From Dallia pectoralis (lineage: Eukaryota; Chordata; Actinopteri; Esociformes; Umbridae): a stretch of DNA of 64,000 bases. The translations under genes and the position numbers were made by a program. Under the pieces are notes generated by a model. It was not told where the DNA came from. It saw only the letters and a list, made by a program, of their open reading frames with translations, and ran no database searches. The stretch's first letter is position 1. Every line of letters starts with the position of its first letter. Positions 46,177-59,026 of this stretch are shown here, one piece after another. The DNA is taken from assembly GCA_029465975.1 (NCBI GenBank), contig CM055755.1, positions 4,907,138 to 4,971,137 of the forward strand. The letters are read 5' to 3'.

Positions 46177-46796
46177 TATGCATCCTTCCTCCAGAACATG
46201 AACATACAGTTCAGTTTAAAACTACGGTAGAATGATGGTAATATAATTATCCATCTGAAAGCAACTACCTCGCCAACAAATCAGTTGTTTATTGGATATA
46301 AGGGACGACCGATTCTAGCCAATTAGAACAGAAATCTATTTTTAACTGGGATTGTGACTGACGATGATGTCAGAGTTGGGGAAAGGTCACGTATACACGG
46401 TGAGAAAACTGTTTGACTTACATCGGCTGGGACTGGGATAAGTTGAGGCAATATTGGCAGGTCTGGTTCATTCATCACGTGTAGTTAATTTGTCTTCCGT
46501 CAGGTGTTCATCTGTATATCACTCGAGTGCTTGAATCATTGTGTGACCTGTGTACGAGTTTAGCTTTTAAAATCGGTCGATCATGTTTTCGGTTTAAAGT
46601 CGTCTGTGTCACAGGCATTTGTCAAACATCGTTTGGGATGTATATCCTATGGGTGGGCGCATGGACTGTTCCCTCCTCTCGGTCCTAGAGTCAACTGACG
46701 CCGAGGGAGAGGTCCCTGAACCACTATGCCAGTTTGATTACCCCCTCCCTGTAGAATGACTCAGTGTTGTTGGTTATTAGACGTTGTTGGCAAACG

Positions 46797-47870
46797 CTAT
46801 CAATCAATCAAGTTTATTTTGTAAATAGCTTTTAAAATCAGCAGTTGACGCAACGCGCTTTCACAGATACCAGCCCTGAAACCTAAAGGAAAATCTCCCT
46901 AGTAGGGTCTAAACATGAAGAAGAAACCTAGAAAGGAACCAGACTCTGACGGTTGGCCAGTCCTCTTCCGGCTGTGCCGAAAAAAGGTTTTAAGAGTACA
47001 TGACCTTTTAGTCAATTTGCAAGTTCGGGGGACAAGCCTGTCAATAAATTCTTATGGGTTGTGTCCAGATTCTTTAAACTGATTCCAGGTCAGCTGCATA
47101 ACCAGGTTGCCACGGACAGGTACAATAAGGAGCAATCAGGTGAGCCGTGCGCAGTGTCTCTAATCAGCCACAATTAGATGGCGTGTGGGCAGGAACACCA
47201 GGAGATGTTTAGACAGGGACGTCTATGAGTCAATTGGACCAGTCGGTCATCATGAACGTTAAAGCAAGAGTTTCCTGGATCCTAGAGGACACCTGAGCGT
47301 TGTTTACATCACATTAACTAATAAAACGTTAACAGATTGAGACTTGGTTAGACTTAGTCCCCCGCCACAACGACACAGCTGCATTAAACCAGGTGCTAAG
47401 ACGGGGTCCAGAGACGCTATGACACTCTGTGGGTAACCCCGGGTAACCATGGCCCTCCAGGAAAGAGGTAACTCCAACCCACTTTGCCAGGTGTCTGATC
47501 CAAAGGGACGCCAACTGACCACGACCACACTGTGAGAGGGCGGAGTATCGCCCACGGAGTTCTCCCCCTTAGCATGAGGACGGCATACGGGAAACAAAAG
47601 TAAGCCACTGGATGCGATGACACCCCAGTGGAGATGTGCGCCTGTCTGGCTCCCGCTGGGTCAGACTACACAAACATAGACCTCACTGACGAGATGAGTG
47701 CTTAGTGGACAGCAGATCATTTCCACCATAGTGGAGCTCGATGGGAGAGAAAGCCTCCAGCTGTTTGTGTAGATATTCTATGTACCGTAAGAAGGCCTGC
47801 GTCTGGTGATCCTGGTGCACATATTGGTATCTGTGTGGACCATTACAGGGAGGTAAGAGCCAGTCCATGC
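46797..47870 (-). mobile_element. Dispersed salmonid-type repeat, probably a retroelement 3' region
   Basis: The left part (46797-46985) is highly characteristic: ATCAATCAAGTTTATTTTGT, TCCCTAGTAGGGTC, AAGAAACCTAGAAAGGAACC, then GGTTGGCCAGTCCTCTTCCG. In salmonid genomes this text is the 3' end of a very abundant interspersed repeat read in reverse. The right part (about 47690-47870), with GAGAGAAAGCCTCCAGCTGT, also fits the same repeat. The middle is less certain and holds only broken frames. The superfamily is left open. Confidence 0.65.
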
Positions 47871-47879
47871 TGAAGTTAG

Positions 47880-49840
47880 TGAGTTAGTGCTGAATGCTGA
47901 ACTGCAGTCAATAAACAGCGTTGCGTCGCAGCCGTGTGATTAGCAATGGAAGTGGCACCCTCCATGAACCTTCTGTGGGACTAGCCAATAGGAAGAGGTC
48001 TTGGGATCCCGGTGACCTGCCGTATCCGGGTAACCTGCCGTGAGTACAACTGTGCTATAGTAATTTGTTATTAGGGTGTTGCATTTTGGAGGGGGGGGGA
48101 CGACATTTTCATCATGGTTTAGTATCTAAAGTATTGAAAAAAATGTAATGGTGTTTTGAAAGAAAGCTTTGAGCGATACCATAACATTTAATAGTTAGGT
48201 GGACTGCCAAACCACCATTAAACTCCACTAGACAACGGTTGCTTGTACAACAGGCACCATTCTACAATCACTACAATACTAGCGAACAGAGCGGAGACTG
48301 TGCGTAAAGAACACTGCGTGTCCAGAAAAGTGGCATCCCGGAAATGCAGAACTAAGGCCTTGGCTCGACAGAATCAGATCAAGATGGACAATGAGCCTGA
48401 CACAGTGGGAAAGAAAGACCACGTTCATTTTAGGAGGGAAAAACCTGAAATGTAGGACACCTTCATAGTGGGTACATTGTATGTTCTGCGTGGTATTGGT
48501 TTGTGTCTTTGTTCAACCATGTCATTGGGAAATAAATGCGTCCTTTTGTTTTGCTGCCGTGTCCGTCGTAACTTCATTTGCCAGTTATTTTATGCATGTT
48601 GTTCATGAGCCACGTATTGTATGTGTGGTGGAATGTGTTTCCCTGAGGTAAGCCTCCACATTGAATGCCAATTAAACCCATACAGCTTCTGTAGTTTATC
48701 TGTGAGTTGGTCTCTGTTCGGCCGGATAGGCTGACACGCACCCATGATAAACATTGCAATACTAACGCTTATCGTGTCCGGTTGGGTCTTTGCTATCCGA
48801 AAAATCACACACAGAGGATATGTATCACTCCTCATCTTCCCAGCATGCTCAGCAACCGAGGACGATAGATGATAGATGATTCCTCAGGGTGACGCAGAAT
48901 GTCAATGTGGTCGGCTGTTCTTAAGATATCAGGGAAACATAACCCCATTCAGAGACAGCTGATGAGAGCAGAACAGCTCGTCGTTAAAACTGGCGTCCTC
49001 TGAATGCCTTCAGATACACAGCATCCACTCTGATATGCAGTTCGGTTCCCGGGCGTTACCATGAGCCCCTCCCACCTAATTTCGATTGGCTAAATATGTG
49101 CCAATGGGATTAGCGTGGCGTAATTCAAGTCTGCACCAGACCAGTGAGATTCGTAAATGTCTGTGGTCACAGCTCGGGCCTCTAAGATGTTCCTCAGACC
49201 AGATTGGAAACATCTCGGTAGCATGGAAATTATTCTGGTTAAATGTCCTAACACAATGGGCTTCCTATCTCCTAGAGGCAGGTTATGTTTTTCATTATGT
49301 TATGGCTGGTTATATTATGCTATGTTTGTGTGTTTTAAGTGAGCCTGCTGACCTAGTTTATTATGCCAATGGGGAACTATGAATGGGTGGTTAAATTAGA
49401 TTAGGCCATATCTTAAAATGGATTTGGGAAATCGCATAATTGCCAAAAAGAACCATGTCGGCTCCTTGACAAACAATTGTACATCGAAACAACCCACGTC
49501 ACTTTTATTAGCAAACTGAATCCTATTGCTATCAGTTGATATACAAATGTTCATCAAATCAACCTCCACTTAGTCTTGTTTTTAAAATGAATATTATAAT
49601 TCCTATAGAAGTCTAACAGGGTTCGGTAACCCGTTCTGTAACACTTACAAACTGAATTCCTGTTGTGAAATGTTATTCATGTTTGTTTAGCACCTCATCA
49701 TTTTAACCAATGTACATTTAAAAATGTATTGGAAAACAATTCTGCTAACTCCCTTGGAACAGAGCATGCTGGAATAGAATGGGTATGGTTTTGGTGAATT
49801 CATATGTCATGTTCATTTTTGTTTTGACTTGAGAAATCTC
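47880..49840. other. Spacer with one exon-like block at 48.24-48.54 kb
   Basis: Most of this stretch is featureless. At 48243 an acceptor-like TTGTACAACAG precedes a 70-codon open frame rich in Arg/Lys ending at 48455, with AATAAA 75 bases later (about 48530). It was not recognised and is treated as a possible terminal exon or non-coding transcript end, with low confidence. Confidence 0.3.
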
Positions 49841-50252
49841 TCACAATATTATTATTATTCTTACTTTTGTGATGGGTAAACAGCCAACTGCCTGTATTTA
49901 AAAACATTTCAGCATTGTTCGTAGATAGAAATGAGTAAAATACTAAATATTTGTAGTGCGACATTTGTTTATATTTATAACATTATACTGCAATCAATAA
50001 TCAGCTGGAAACTGGTGGACGAATAAGAGCCAATATGCAAAAATAAGGTAGATAAACAATCAGGATGAACTATTCTCTCCTAGAAATTACTTTAGGATTT
50101 CACCCACCTGCAAATCGCATCATTCCCATTATAAGTGTAACTCTATAAGACTGTCAAATTTAAAAACTGTTTGTCTGTTTTTTTTTAGACGTCATGATTA
50201 ACTGGTGTGCTACTGTAATCAGGTTGTGTCTAGTATCAAAGCATGTTGAATA

Positions 50253-50715
50253 GCACTACCATCATCATGACTGAACACTACCATCACTACACCTGAACAC
50301 TACCATCACCACACCTGAACACTACCATCACTACACCTGAACACTACCATCACTACGCCTGAACACTACCATCACTACACCTGAACACTACCATCACTAC
50401 ACCTGAACACTACCATCACTACACCTGAACACTACCATCACTACACCTGAACACTATCATCACCACACCTGAACACTACCATCACTACACCTGAACACTA
50501 CCATCACTACACCTGAACACTACCATCGCCATGACTGAACACTACCATCACTACACCTGAACACTACCATCACTACACCTGAACACTACCATCACTACAC
50601 CTGAACACTACCATCACTACACCTGAACACTACCATCACTACACCTGAACACTACCATCACTACACCTGAACACTACCATCGCCATGACTGAACACTACC
50701 ATCACCACACCTGAA
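50253..50715. repeat. 22-bp minisatellite, about 21 copies (first duplicate)
   Basis: The main unit is ACACTACCATCACTACACCT plus GA. Variants (CACCACACC, ACTACGCC, TATCATC, CGCCATGACTG) occur in a fixed order. The same order is found in the second copy. Confidence 0.95.
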
Positions 50716-51218
50716 TGCTGATGTTAATTCTTACTGTGGAGTGCCGTGTTTCGTTTGACCTTGCTGTCCAGAAAGCTCCACTCTAACTTGTGCGTAAAAC
50801 AATTCTTCACAATATTATTATTATTCTTACTTTTGTGATGGGTAAACAGCCAACTGCCTGTATTTAAAAACATTTCAGCATTGTTCGTAGATAGAAATGA
50901 GTAAAATACTAAATATTTGTAGTGCGACATTTGTTTATATTTATAACATTATACTGCAATCAATAATCAGCTGGAAACTGGTGGACGAATAAGAGCCAAT
51001 ATGCAAAAATAAGGTAGATAAACAATCAGGATGAACTATTCTCTCCTAGAAATTACTTTAGGATTTCACCCACCTGCAAATCGCATCATTCCCATTATAA
51101 GTGTAACTCTATAAGACTGTCAAATTTAAAAACTGTTTGTCTGTTTTTTTTTAGACGTCATGATTAACTGGTGTGCTACTGTAATCAGGTTGTGTCTAGT
51201 ATCAAAGCATGTTGAATA

Positions 51219-51681
51219 GCACTACCATCATCATGACTGAACACTACCATCACTACACCTGAACACTACCATCACCACACCTGAACACTACCATCACTAC
51301 ACCTGAACACTACCATCACTACGCCTGAACACTACCATCACTACACCTGAACACTACCATCACTACACCTGAACACTACCATCACTACACCTGAACACTA
51401 CCATCACTACACCTGAACACTATCATCACCACACCTGAACACTACCATCACTACACCTGAACACTACCATCACTACACCTGAACACTACCATCGCCATGA
51501 CTGAACACTACCATCACTACACCTGAACACTACCATCACTACACCTGAACACTACCATCACTACACCTGAACACTACCATCACTACACCTGAACACTACC
51601 ATCACTACACCTGAACACTACCATCACTACACCTGAACACTACCATCGCCATGACTGAACACTACCATCACCACACCTGAA
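51219..51681. repeat. 22-bp minisatellite, about 21 copies (second duplicate)
   Basis: This array has the same unit variants in the same order as the array at 50253-50715. The array was therefore copied as part of the 966-bp duplication and not expanded independently. Confidence 0.95.
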
Positions 51682-54250
51682 TGCTGATGTTAATTCTTAC
51701 TGTGGAGTGCCGTGTTTCGTTTGACCTTGCTGTCCAGAAAGCTCCACTCTAACTTGTGCGTAAAACAATTCTATCTCCACAAACATCCAGGGCTTCTAGA
51801 GGCTATACAGCAAACGTTTTTGTCTACTTCTGGCATGCCATCTGTTCTAGTGTTTGACAAAATGTGAAGACATACAGTAGATCTGTAAGTGTCAGGGCCC
51901 GGAGAATTTGCTTGAAAGAAATATCTTTCGGGGGTGTTTTCGGAACATGTTAACGGCTCAGAAGCTCCTCATAAGTCACTTGAGTGAAGTGTTTGACATT
52001 GTGAGAACTTACTTAAATTACCTTAATAATCCCACTTTACGGTGCACTCGTGGAGACAGTGTTCTCTCCACAAACCCGAATAAACACAGCCTCAATGAGC
52101 TGTTCTCGGTTTCTTAACGACAGCGGTTCAGGCGAGGTCAGACGCTCGGCTAATATGCCAAACTACGGTGCAGTTGAAACGAGGGTGCGAGCCGTGAATA
52201 TAAAGCACTCGTCTGGTACATTTCTCGAATGACCGGGAACACAAAATGCTTTGGGTCACATTGTCCGGCGTCACATTTTCCTAACGGAAGCCTTGGTGCG
52301 TGTGGAAATACACGTACAGCCACCGACATGGCACCCCTAAGGCATTTGTTATTTAAATATGATCAAGCAGGCTACGAGTAGAGGAAGGGGGGGTCACAGT
52401 GCTTGGACAAAGATGCAATAAGATGACAGAGAATGTCCACTCCGTTATACCTCGTTTAAATATCGTGCTTTATAATCCGGTCTAAAACTGTCGTCCAGTA
52501 CGTATTTACACCGAGCCAGAAACGCCTTATTGCTATTAAAATGCATCACATGCAAACCAGGAATAATATAACCATGGACATTACATTGACAATGAATAAC
52601 TCAGATGGATTAAATTACACAACAATGTTTGGGTCTGTAGCGTGACGTCAGAAAATCCACCGTCATTATATCAATGACTTTTAAAACGTACATGTTACAT
52701 GTTTGAGATAAATTAGCAGCAATCATTGTTGATAACTTCAGAAATCAGTAAATCAGACGTTTGCTGGACACATTTATGACATCATTTCATAAATAAACCC
52801 CTGGCTCACAGGGCTGTGTATTGTACTATAAACATTTGGTAATATTGGGCATAAAATATTTATCTTTCATATCTTTCATATGCAGTTTGTCATGCATAAT
52901 TGTCCAGTGAGTCACTATGAACTTTTAGGGTCGCCTATGGAGTTAACCCGTGGATGGTGTTTTGGTCTTGCGACTAGAAATCATTTTCAGACTTTGTTTT
53001 AGCAGTTTTTGTGCAATTCTGGTCTTTTCTAGGTAGCAGCCCTTAGCTGGGACAATTTTTTATGCTTTTGCATTTTCAAGGTAATTTCATTATCTTTTAA
53101 AACCTCTTTGTTTAAAGGTATTTCATTTTCCAATTAGGTAGAACGTGTCTAATGGAATTATATTTCCAGTGATATATGATTGCTTAACTTTTTTCTCCAA
53201 CAGGTTGAAATTAACCAACTAGTGGGTGTGTTTTAACTGCTCTCCCTTTATTCCGGATGAAAAAAGCACTTCATGTGTTATTCTGGCCTTAACGTGCTCT
53301 TAATAAATGATGGGCTCCGTGTGAGTTTGTCAACTACATAGTGGTTATCTGTTGCTGTGAATTTACAGCACTTCAAAAAAACCTTTTAGCTTTACAAAAG
53401 TAATTGCTGTCATTGTGCTGGCTTCAATGTTCCCATTCGTTATCATCTTCGGCGTGGTATTTTGCACAATTCTCGCGAGCAACGTTCCTTTTTGGATCTA
53501 TTTTCTTACTATGTTTGGATCGGTCATTTGGGATATACTGTGTACAATAAAAGTGTGTGGCTTTGGGTATTGCACATCAATCTGCTCCGAAGCTTTGCTT
53601 CACCACACGTGCTGTTGAAAGGATTCTGGGAAAAGCTAACAGTGCTGTATCTATGGAAACAGTGTTGTTTTCACTAGACGCCCGCTGTCCGTATCAATGG
53701 TTTGTTATTCCTAACCATTCCCTGAAACCTGATATTCAGCTGCAACTAAAAAAAGGTTTCTTTACAAAACTGCACTGTGATATAATTTGACAGAATTTTT
53801 TATTTTCTAGTCATATATCCGAATGGAACCTTTACCCGGGTATTGATTTTAAGTTATTACCCTCCGGCTTAATTCATTGTGATTTAGTTTGATGGTATAG
53901 TAATCGATGAGCTAAATGGACAACAAGGGGCGAAATTCAATTCTTATGCAATTATTTACAATGTATGTGGCACCCAGGTTCGGATAGACTGCTATTCAAT
54001 TCCGGTGGTCCACCGTGAGACATGTGGCCAAGGAGAAAGAGCAGGAAGTGAGGCCCGAGGCACACCCCTCATTCTGCCGGTGTCATGGTGACGGCAGGGG
54101 TCTGGGTACGTCACGCTGTGGGGTCACTGTGAAGCAGTCCGGAGGGATCCGGGGGGAGACGGTTCGTGTACCCGGCATTCCCATCCAAACTGTAAACACA
54201 CCCTCTAAGAACTCCACGACTGTGTACCAGTGTGGGGCCTAACATATAAC

Positions 54251-54330
54251 GCGTGGGAGAGAGCGGGAGAGAGCGAGAGGGGGAGAGAGAGGGAAAGAGG
54301 GGGGTGAGAGAGTGGCAAAGGGAGCGGGGC
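54251..54330 (+). repeat. Purine-rich GAGA tract
   Basis: About 80 bases of nearly pure G/A (GGGAGAGAGCGGGAGAGAGC and on) lie here. Such tracts can form triplexes and bind GAGA-type factors; no function is shown. Confidence 0.8.
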
Positions 54331-55650
54331 AAATGATAGATGATTAGTCCCTAAACAAAGGCTAGCCTGTTATTTTTGTAGGTACGGGTGTGATATGGAT
54401 GTTTTTTTTATCAACAGACTCGGAAGGTTGTGCTGGCCTCTTACGAGTTATTACTGCATACAGAGATGGGACGGACCTCTTATTGTGCTCTCCTGTCTGG
54501 CATCATGCCCTGCACATCACAACACAGACCACATACACGGGCCGAACACACATGGGGAAAACACACACTAAAGCGGCCCCTGTCGCAGTTTAAAACCTGA
54601 CAGTGATTTTATAACGTCGAATATAAGAGCACGTGTGACATTCCGTCGCGATCGCTCGGTGATGATCACATCATCCTGATTACGCCATGGCGAGTGATGG
54701 GTCTCGCTGTAATTGGACACTTTAGGATGGGGTGGGGCTGGGGCAGTTTGCAGGAGAGGACTGAGAGCAGGAGCAGTGAACCCGGCTATTATGGACTGGC
54801 GTCTGCGGCAGTAAACATGACGGGACGAAGAAAACAAACAATATTTGAGTGTTTAGCACATACTTAATTGAAATACATATTTTACACACACACACACACA
54901 CAGTGCTTTATTTAGAGACCTCTGGATTGTATTATCTGTTTTGTTTTCTTTGCTTGCCCAAATTACCTGTAGCCTACGATCGTGTGGTCGAATCGTGATT
55001 GATACCGAAGAGATTTAAAACAAATGTCACTCTGGGAACTAACTACTGTCAAATCGGCAAGAATGTTGCCCCAAAGCAAAATGTCTGAATGAATTTCCCT
55101 TGGGATTTAACCAGATCTCTAATGGGTCATTGAGTTTTGCTAAAGGACTGTTTGGAATTTTGGAGTAAGGCTAAACTAATATACTTCCCCGGAGTCAAAT
55201 GAACTTTTGATTACAATTTCTATTGTATCTATGTCCAGTTTTGTTAGGAAGTCCCCGTTAGCTTAGCATAAAGACGTTTACAGGAACATCTTCCATTCTT
55301 GACTTTCCGTGTGTATGTCAAATGAAATGGGCTCTCACGACTCGACTTGTGAACAAGATATATTAAAAAGCAATTGTGCAAATGCCGGATAGCCACTTAC
55401 TTGAAACAGCACAGAGAGATAAAAAAACTTTTTCTCAAGTTAATCTGACTGAGGAAGTAGATAAAGCGCTGAATAGCAGCTACGCTTCCAGTCTGGTCAG
55501 CCATTTTATAACAATCACATCGTCATTTTCAATCTTCTCAGGCAGCGACAAATGTTTTTCTCTCAGACGGAACATCTGTTCTTGACCGGGTTTTCTGTTT
55601 CGGGAATTAAAAATGTGTTAAAAACTGGGCAGACTATGGATCAGATTGTA

Positions 55651-55687
55651 CCCTTCTAAAGGGCAAATGAAATTGCCCTTTAGAGGG
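55651..55687. other. Near-perfect 15-bp inverted repeat (hairpin)
   Basis: The left arm CCCTTCTAAAGGGCAA and the right arm TTGCCCTTTAGAGGG pair with one bulged T around a 6-base loop (ATGAAA). It stands alone in non-coding sequence. It is too short for a typical microRNA precursor and may be the junction of inverted repeat ends. Confidence 0.75.
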
Positions 55688-56484
55688 AGAAACATGCCAG
55701 AACTGCAAGAACAAGAGCCAAAATGTTGCCGGCTCTCAGGTGAACAGGTTCACAGATAATACCCATAATGCTCGGCAGTAATGCGTGGCTCTGCCAAAAT
55801 CCTTTCATATTTTCTTCCCACGTAGGTTCAGGTAGCCTCACATTAAAAACAACCGTCTGTGGGCTATCTTGGGAAGAAGCAAAAAACCTGTGTTTTGTAT
55901 CTTTTTTCTAATAACCAGGCAGTGATGAAAGCCTACAAGTGTACCGTCAACTAGAGATTCACATGTGTACCAACATCCACTGTCAAAATTCTGTATACAT
56001 TCCAGGCAGAAAAGAACATTTCCTCTCACCTAATCCATACCGTACATTGCTTCTGTATAATGTCTGTATTATATAATAAATAAAGTGCATTATTCAGAAA
56101 CAAATATGTTATATATCTGATCATGTTAAAATGCAGATAGGCTAGACAACAGCGTACTTACTGTACTACGTTCCTTACAAATCTTTCAACCGATGTCCGT
56201 TAGGCCTCATTACCATCAGAGTCCAGTACAACTTGCCATTGGACTGCTTAGAGAGTGAACTGGAGAGGCCGACCCCCCCCGTGTGTTTGTTAGTGACGTG
56301 GTTGTCGCCCTCCTTTACAACCCTCACGTTTATGCCAGGTGATAAATGAAATGCATTCTTACTGTGCAAATACAGTAAATAAGTTGCCATACATTTCTTG
56401 TCTTTTACTTAATGCCAGTTAATACCAGGGTGAAGGACAACACAGTATGAGGTTTGTGAGTGAGGTGTGTCATCATCTACGGCA

Positions 56485-56562
56485 TTTGTTCCCAATCATG
56501 GGTACGAGGACCCCTGGGGGTACTTGGGCTCTCCACAGGGGGTATTTGAGAAAACACATGAC
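56485..56562. mobile_element. Possible hAT-type repeat end
   Basis: TTGTTCCCAATCATGGGTAC, then CCCCTGGGGGTACTTGGGCT and CAGGGGGTATTTGAGAAAAC resemble the ends of widespread vertebrate hAT-like repeats (pattern TTCCCAACCTGTGGTACG). It is a partial match recognised by wording only; the other end was not seen. Confidence 0.3.
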
Positions 56563-58119
56563 ACCATAGGCTTACAAGTAAAATTAACATGAAGGTGTTA
56601 ATTCAGAGATACGTCTGTTGGTAGCACAGTGGCTAATAAAAGGTTTGGAAACATGAATCTACCGTAACATCTTTTGAAGGATATCAAACGACAATTTGCG
56701 ATTTGTGTCATGATAACCTGATTTCGTAATGGCTGCAAGGGTCAAATACTAAAAATGTAAACACCCAAAGTGACACAATTAATTGCTGTGCAGTTCATCG
56801 TGGATGCTTGTAAAATATGTATGTTATGTAAAAAATATTTCACCCAATTAATCAGGGAAAGTGATATTGTTTAGTAAAGTCATCCATCAAATGTAAACAA
56901 TTTCCATTTTCTAAACAGCCTCAGCACTTGGATTGGAAGGCGTGTTATGATTAGATGACATGAGAAAAGCTGTTTGACAACATAGAACAGCTAGATACCG
57001 AGTGCCTATTTAAGACTGCCTGAGCAGGAAATGACTCTGTACCTATGAATAATTGGGGCACTTTTCCCTTCTTCGGGTCCTGGACTCTTGTTGAAGTCCA
57101 GGACATCATGCACATTACCCAATGCCAAGAGATTTCTTTAGAAAGTGCTGCGGCAACTCGTGTTGGTGGAGATGCCGGTCTCTGAATTTGTGTGGTACAC
57201 AGGCGTTTAAACATCTCACCTGCCCCCTTTCTGAAATGCGGGTGGTTCGTAACCCCAGGCTAGCCCACTGATTGGCCGACCCGTGTCACCTGAGCGGACA
57301 GCGGACAGTTGCCCCTGGCAACAGACGGTTCAAAGAGCAGAGGTGTTGAAAAAGTTGTGAGGCCGCGTGTAGAATTTCCAATTAAAAGGCCAGTCCCCCG
57401 AGCAGCACCTCTCTGCTCATAGTAAATAAAGTCAGACAAGAGCCGAGGGTTGGCGGCTGACCTTGTTCAGCAGAAAGTCACACAGAGATTACCTCCGTCT
57501 GCAGCATGACTGCCATTATGTTGTCAGGAGAGGGCTTTCTCCTGTCAGCAAAATGACAGGAGACACATTTTAACTGAGGAAAAACTCGGCTGTGTGTCCC
57601 CAGGAATGAAAGTGGTGGTGAGGTTGTCCTGCAGGAGTTGTCTGGCTGTCGGCAGTTTGCAGTCGATATTGTCAAATGTGGGGACAGGAGTTGATGACAG
57701 ACCCAGTGGATCCAGGACACGCCCAGAAAGTGGACCAAGAGCTGGAGTTGGACCGTATAATGTGCCCAACACTGGACTAGTTCAGGCCGGGCCAGAGGTT
57801 TGGAACGGTTCTGGGCTAGTTCAGGCCAGAGGTTTGGACTGGTTCGAGACTGGTTCGGACCAGGACTCAGGTCAACTGACTGCAAGTGTAACTGGCAGCC
57901 TGTCTGCAGTCCGTGCTAGTGTCATTTCATTCAAAATACTATTGATTCTGACTGTATACTGTATAGTTAGGATTCAACAATGCCCACAAAACTGAAACCT
58001 AAACTTCTGGAAATGATTTGTTAACAATGTTGTCCCCATCTTCATATGCCCTTTCGAAAATCTAGTTCATAGAAGTACATAATCAACGGTCACCACATAA
58101 TCGAAAGAGAAGGTACAAA

Positions 58120-58134
58120 AGCGCCCCCTAGTGT
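58120..58134 (-). promoter_or_regulatory. CTCF-like motif, reverse orientation
   Basis: AGCGCCCCCTAGTGT is the complement of ACACTAGGGGGCGCT, one base from the CTCF core. It is oriented opposite to the motif at 12640. Confidence 0.4.
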
Positions 58135-58282
58135 ACAAACATGCCCCTTGCAGGTATTGACATCTTCGTTGCCATGGCGGCAGATGCTGGGACATGGCAC
58201 GTGATATCAAGGGAGACGTTGCTTAATATTAATAACTGAGATGTTTAAATAGTGTTCTGTAAATTATTTAATGTATTATTAT

Positions 58283-58480
58283 TGTAGGTTCATCACACCC
58301 CACAGATGCTCAATCAGATTAAGATATGGGGAACACGTTCCACAGACCATTCTCGAACAACGTGTGCCGAGTAGCACTAGCAGGCGGTACACAGCGAACA
58401 TGCACATTCTCGTCAGATTTCAGTCCAGAGAGCATGGACGCTTAACCAAAAAAATGTTCTGCTCAGCAGAAGTTCGACTA
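58283..58480 (-). mobile_element. Worn Tc1 fragment
   Basis: CCCCACAGATGCTCAATCAG, ATTAAGATATGGGGAACACG and CATTCTCGAACAACGTGTGC follow the antisense of the DDE segment of Tc1 transposase; the clearer copy at 26.99-27.11 kb has CAGATTGAGATCTGGGGAAT. No open frame remains. Confidence 0.5.
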
Positions 58481-59010
58481 GAGTCATCTAGTCGTGGAAT
58501 GAACCGTTTAATAATGATTCTTATTCCATATGTACATCTTTGTTCAAGCATGGATGCTTATTAATTATTTTGGGCAGCTGAAGATTAGTTTTATTCTGGG
58601 GAGGAATAAACGTTGTTCTTAATTTGACCAGTAGATGGAGACATTTTATTATAATAATTATTACATTTATTCACCTTCTGTATGTATACAAGTCAAATAA
58701 TCTTACAAATCCCAACGTAGATTTATAATTACTGCTTGTGTATTCGAATGCAGCTATAAAGAAATACCTACAATTCAAATGTTATCTACAACTGTAGTCA
58801 TATAATTGTAACAAAAATCTGCTGTTCTATTTTTTACAGCTTCAGTCAAATGTTTACGTTAAATAATAACAATACGACATAATAAATAACTGCAGTATGA
58901 CTTGAGTAACTTTAATAGCATGTAGATGATCACACCAGATGTGACCATATCGTTGTCCCCTTTAATCTCAGCGTGTTATTGATAGTGGCCGCTGTGTTAC
59001 TGTAGTCAAA

Positions 59011-59026
59011 CAGCGCCCCCTGTGGG
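59011..59026 (-). promoter_or_regulatory. CTCF-like motif, reverse orientation
   Basis: CAGCGCCCCCTGTGGG is the complement of CCCACAGGGGGCGCTG. The AGGGGGCGC core is intact while the flank is imperfect. It lies 0.9 kb from the 58.1-kb motif and has the same orientation. Confidence 0.35.

Larger units (their letters stand above)
49841..51772. repeat. Exact 966-bp tandem duplication
   Basis: Bases 49841-50806 and 50807-51772 form two head-to-tail copies. Every landmark compared (TTACTTTTGTGATGGG, the nine-T run, the variant minisatellite units and the end TAAAACAATTCT) is offset by exactly 966, and no difference was seen. Each copy holds a 22-bp minisatellite. Such identity means a very recent duplication or an assembly artefact. 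Confidence 0.97.
51773..58260. other. Intergenic stretch between the duplication and 58.2 kb
   Basis: No gene recognised. Items listed separately are the hairpin at 55.65 kb, the purine tract at 54.25 kb and a possible hAT-like piece at 56.5 kb. A short AC tract occurs at 54883-54902. Reading frames at 57.5-58.0 kb on both strands carry no recognised domain. Confidence 0.5.

Noticed and set aside
57478..57995. 135- and 133-codon frames on opposite strands
   Set aside because: They show an imperfect internal repeat (GGTTTGGA/CTAGTTCAGG) and no recognised domain or splice context.
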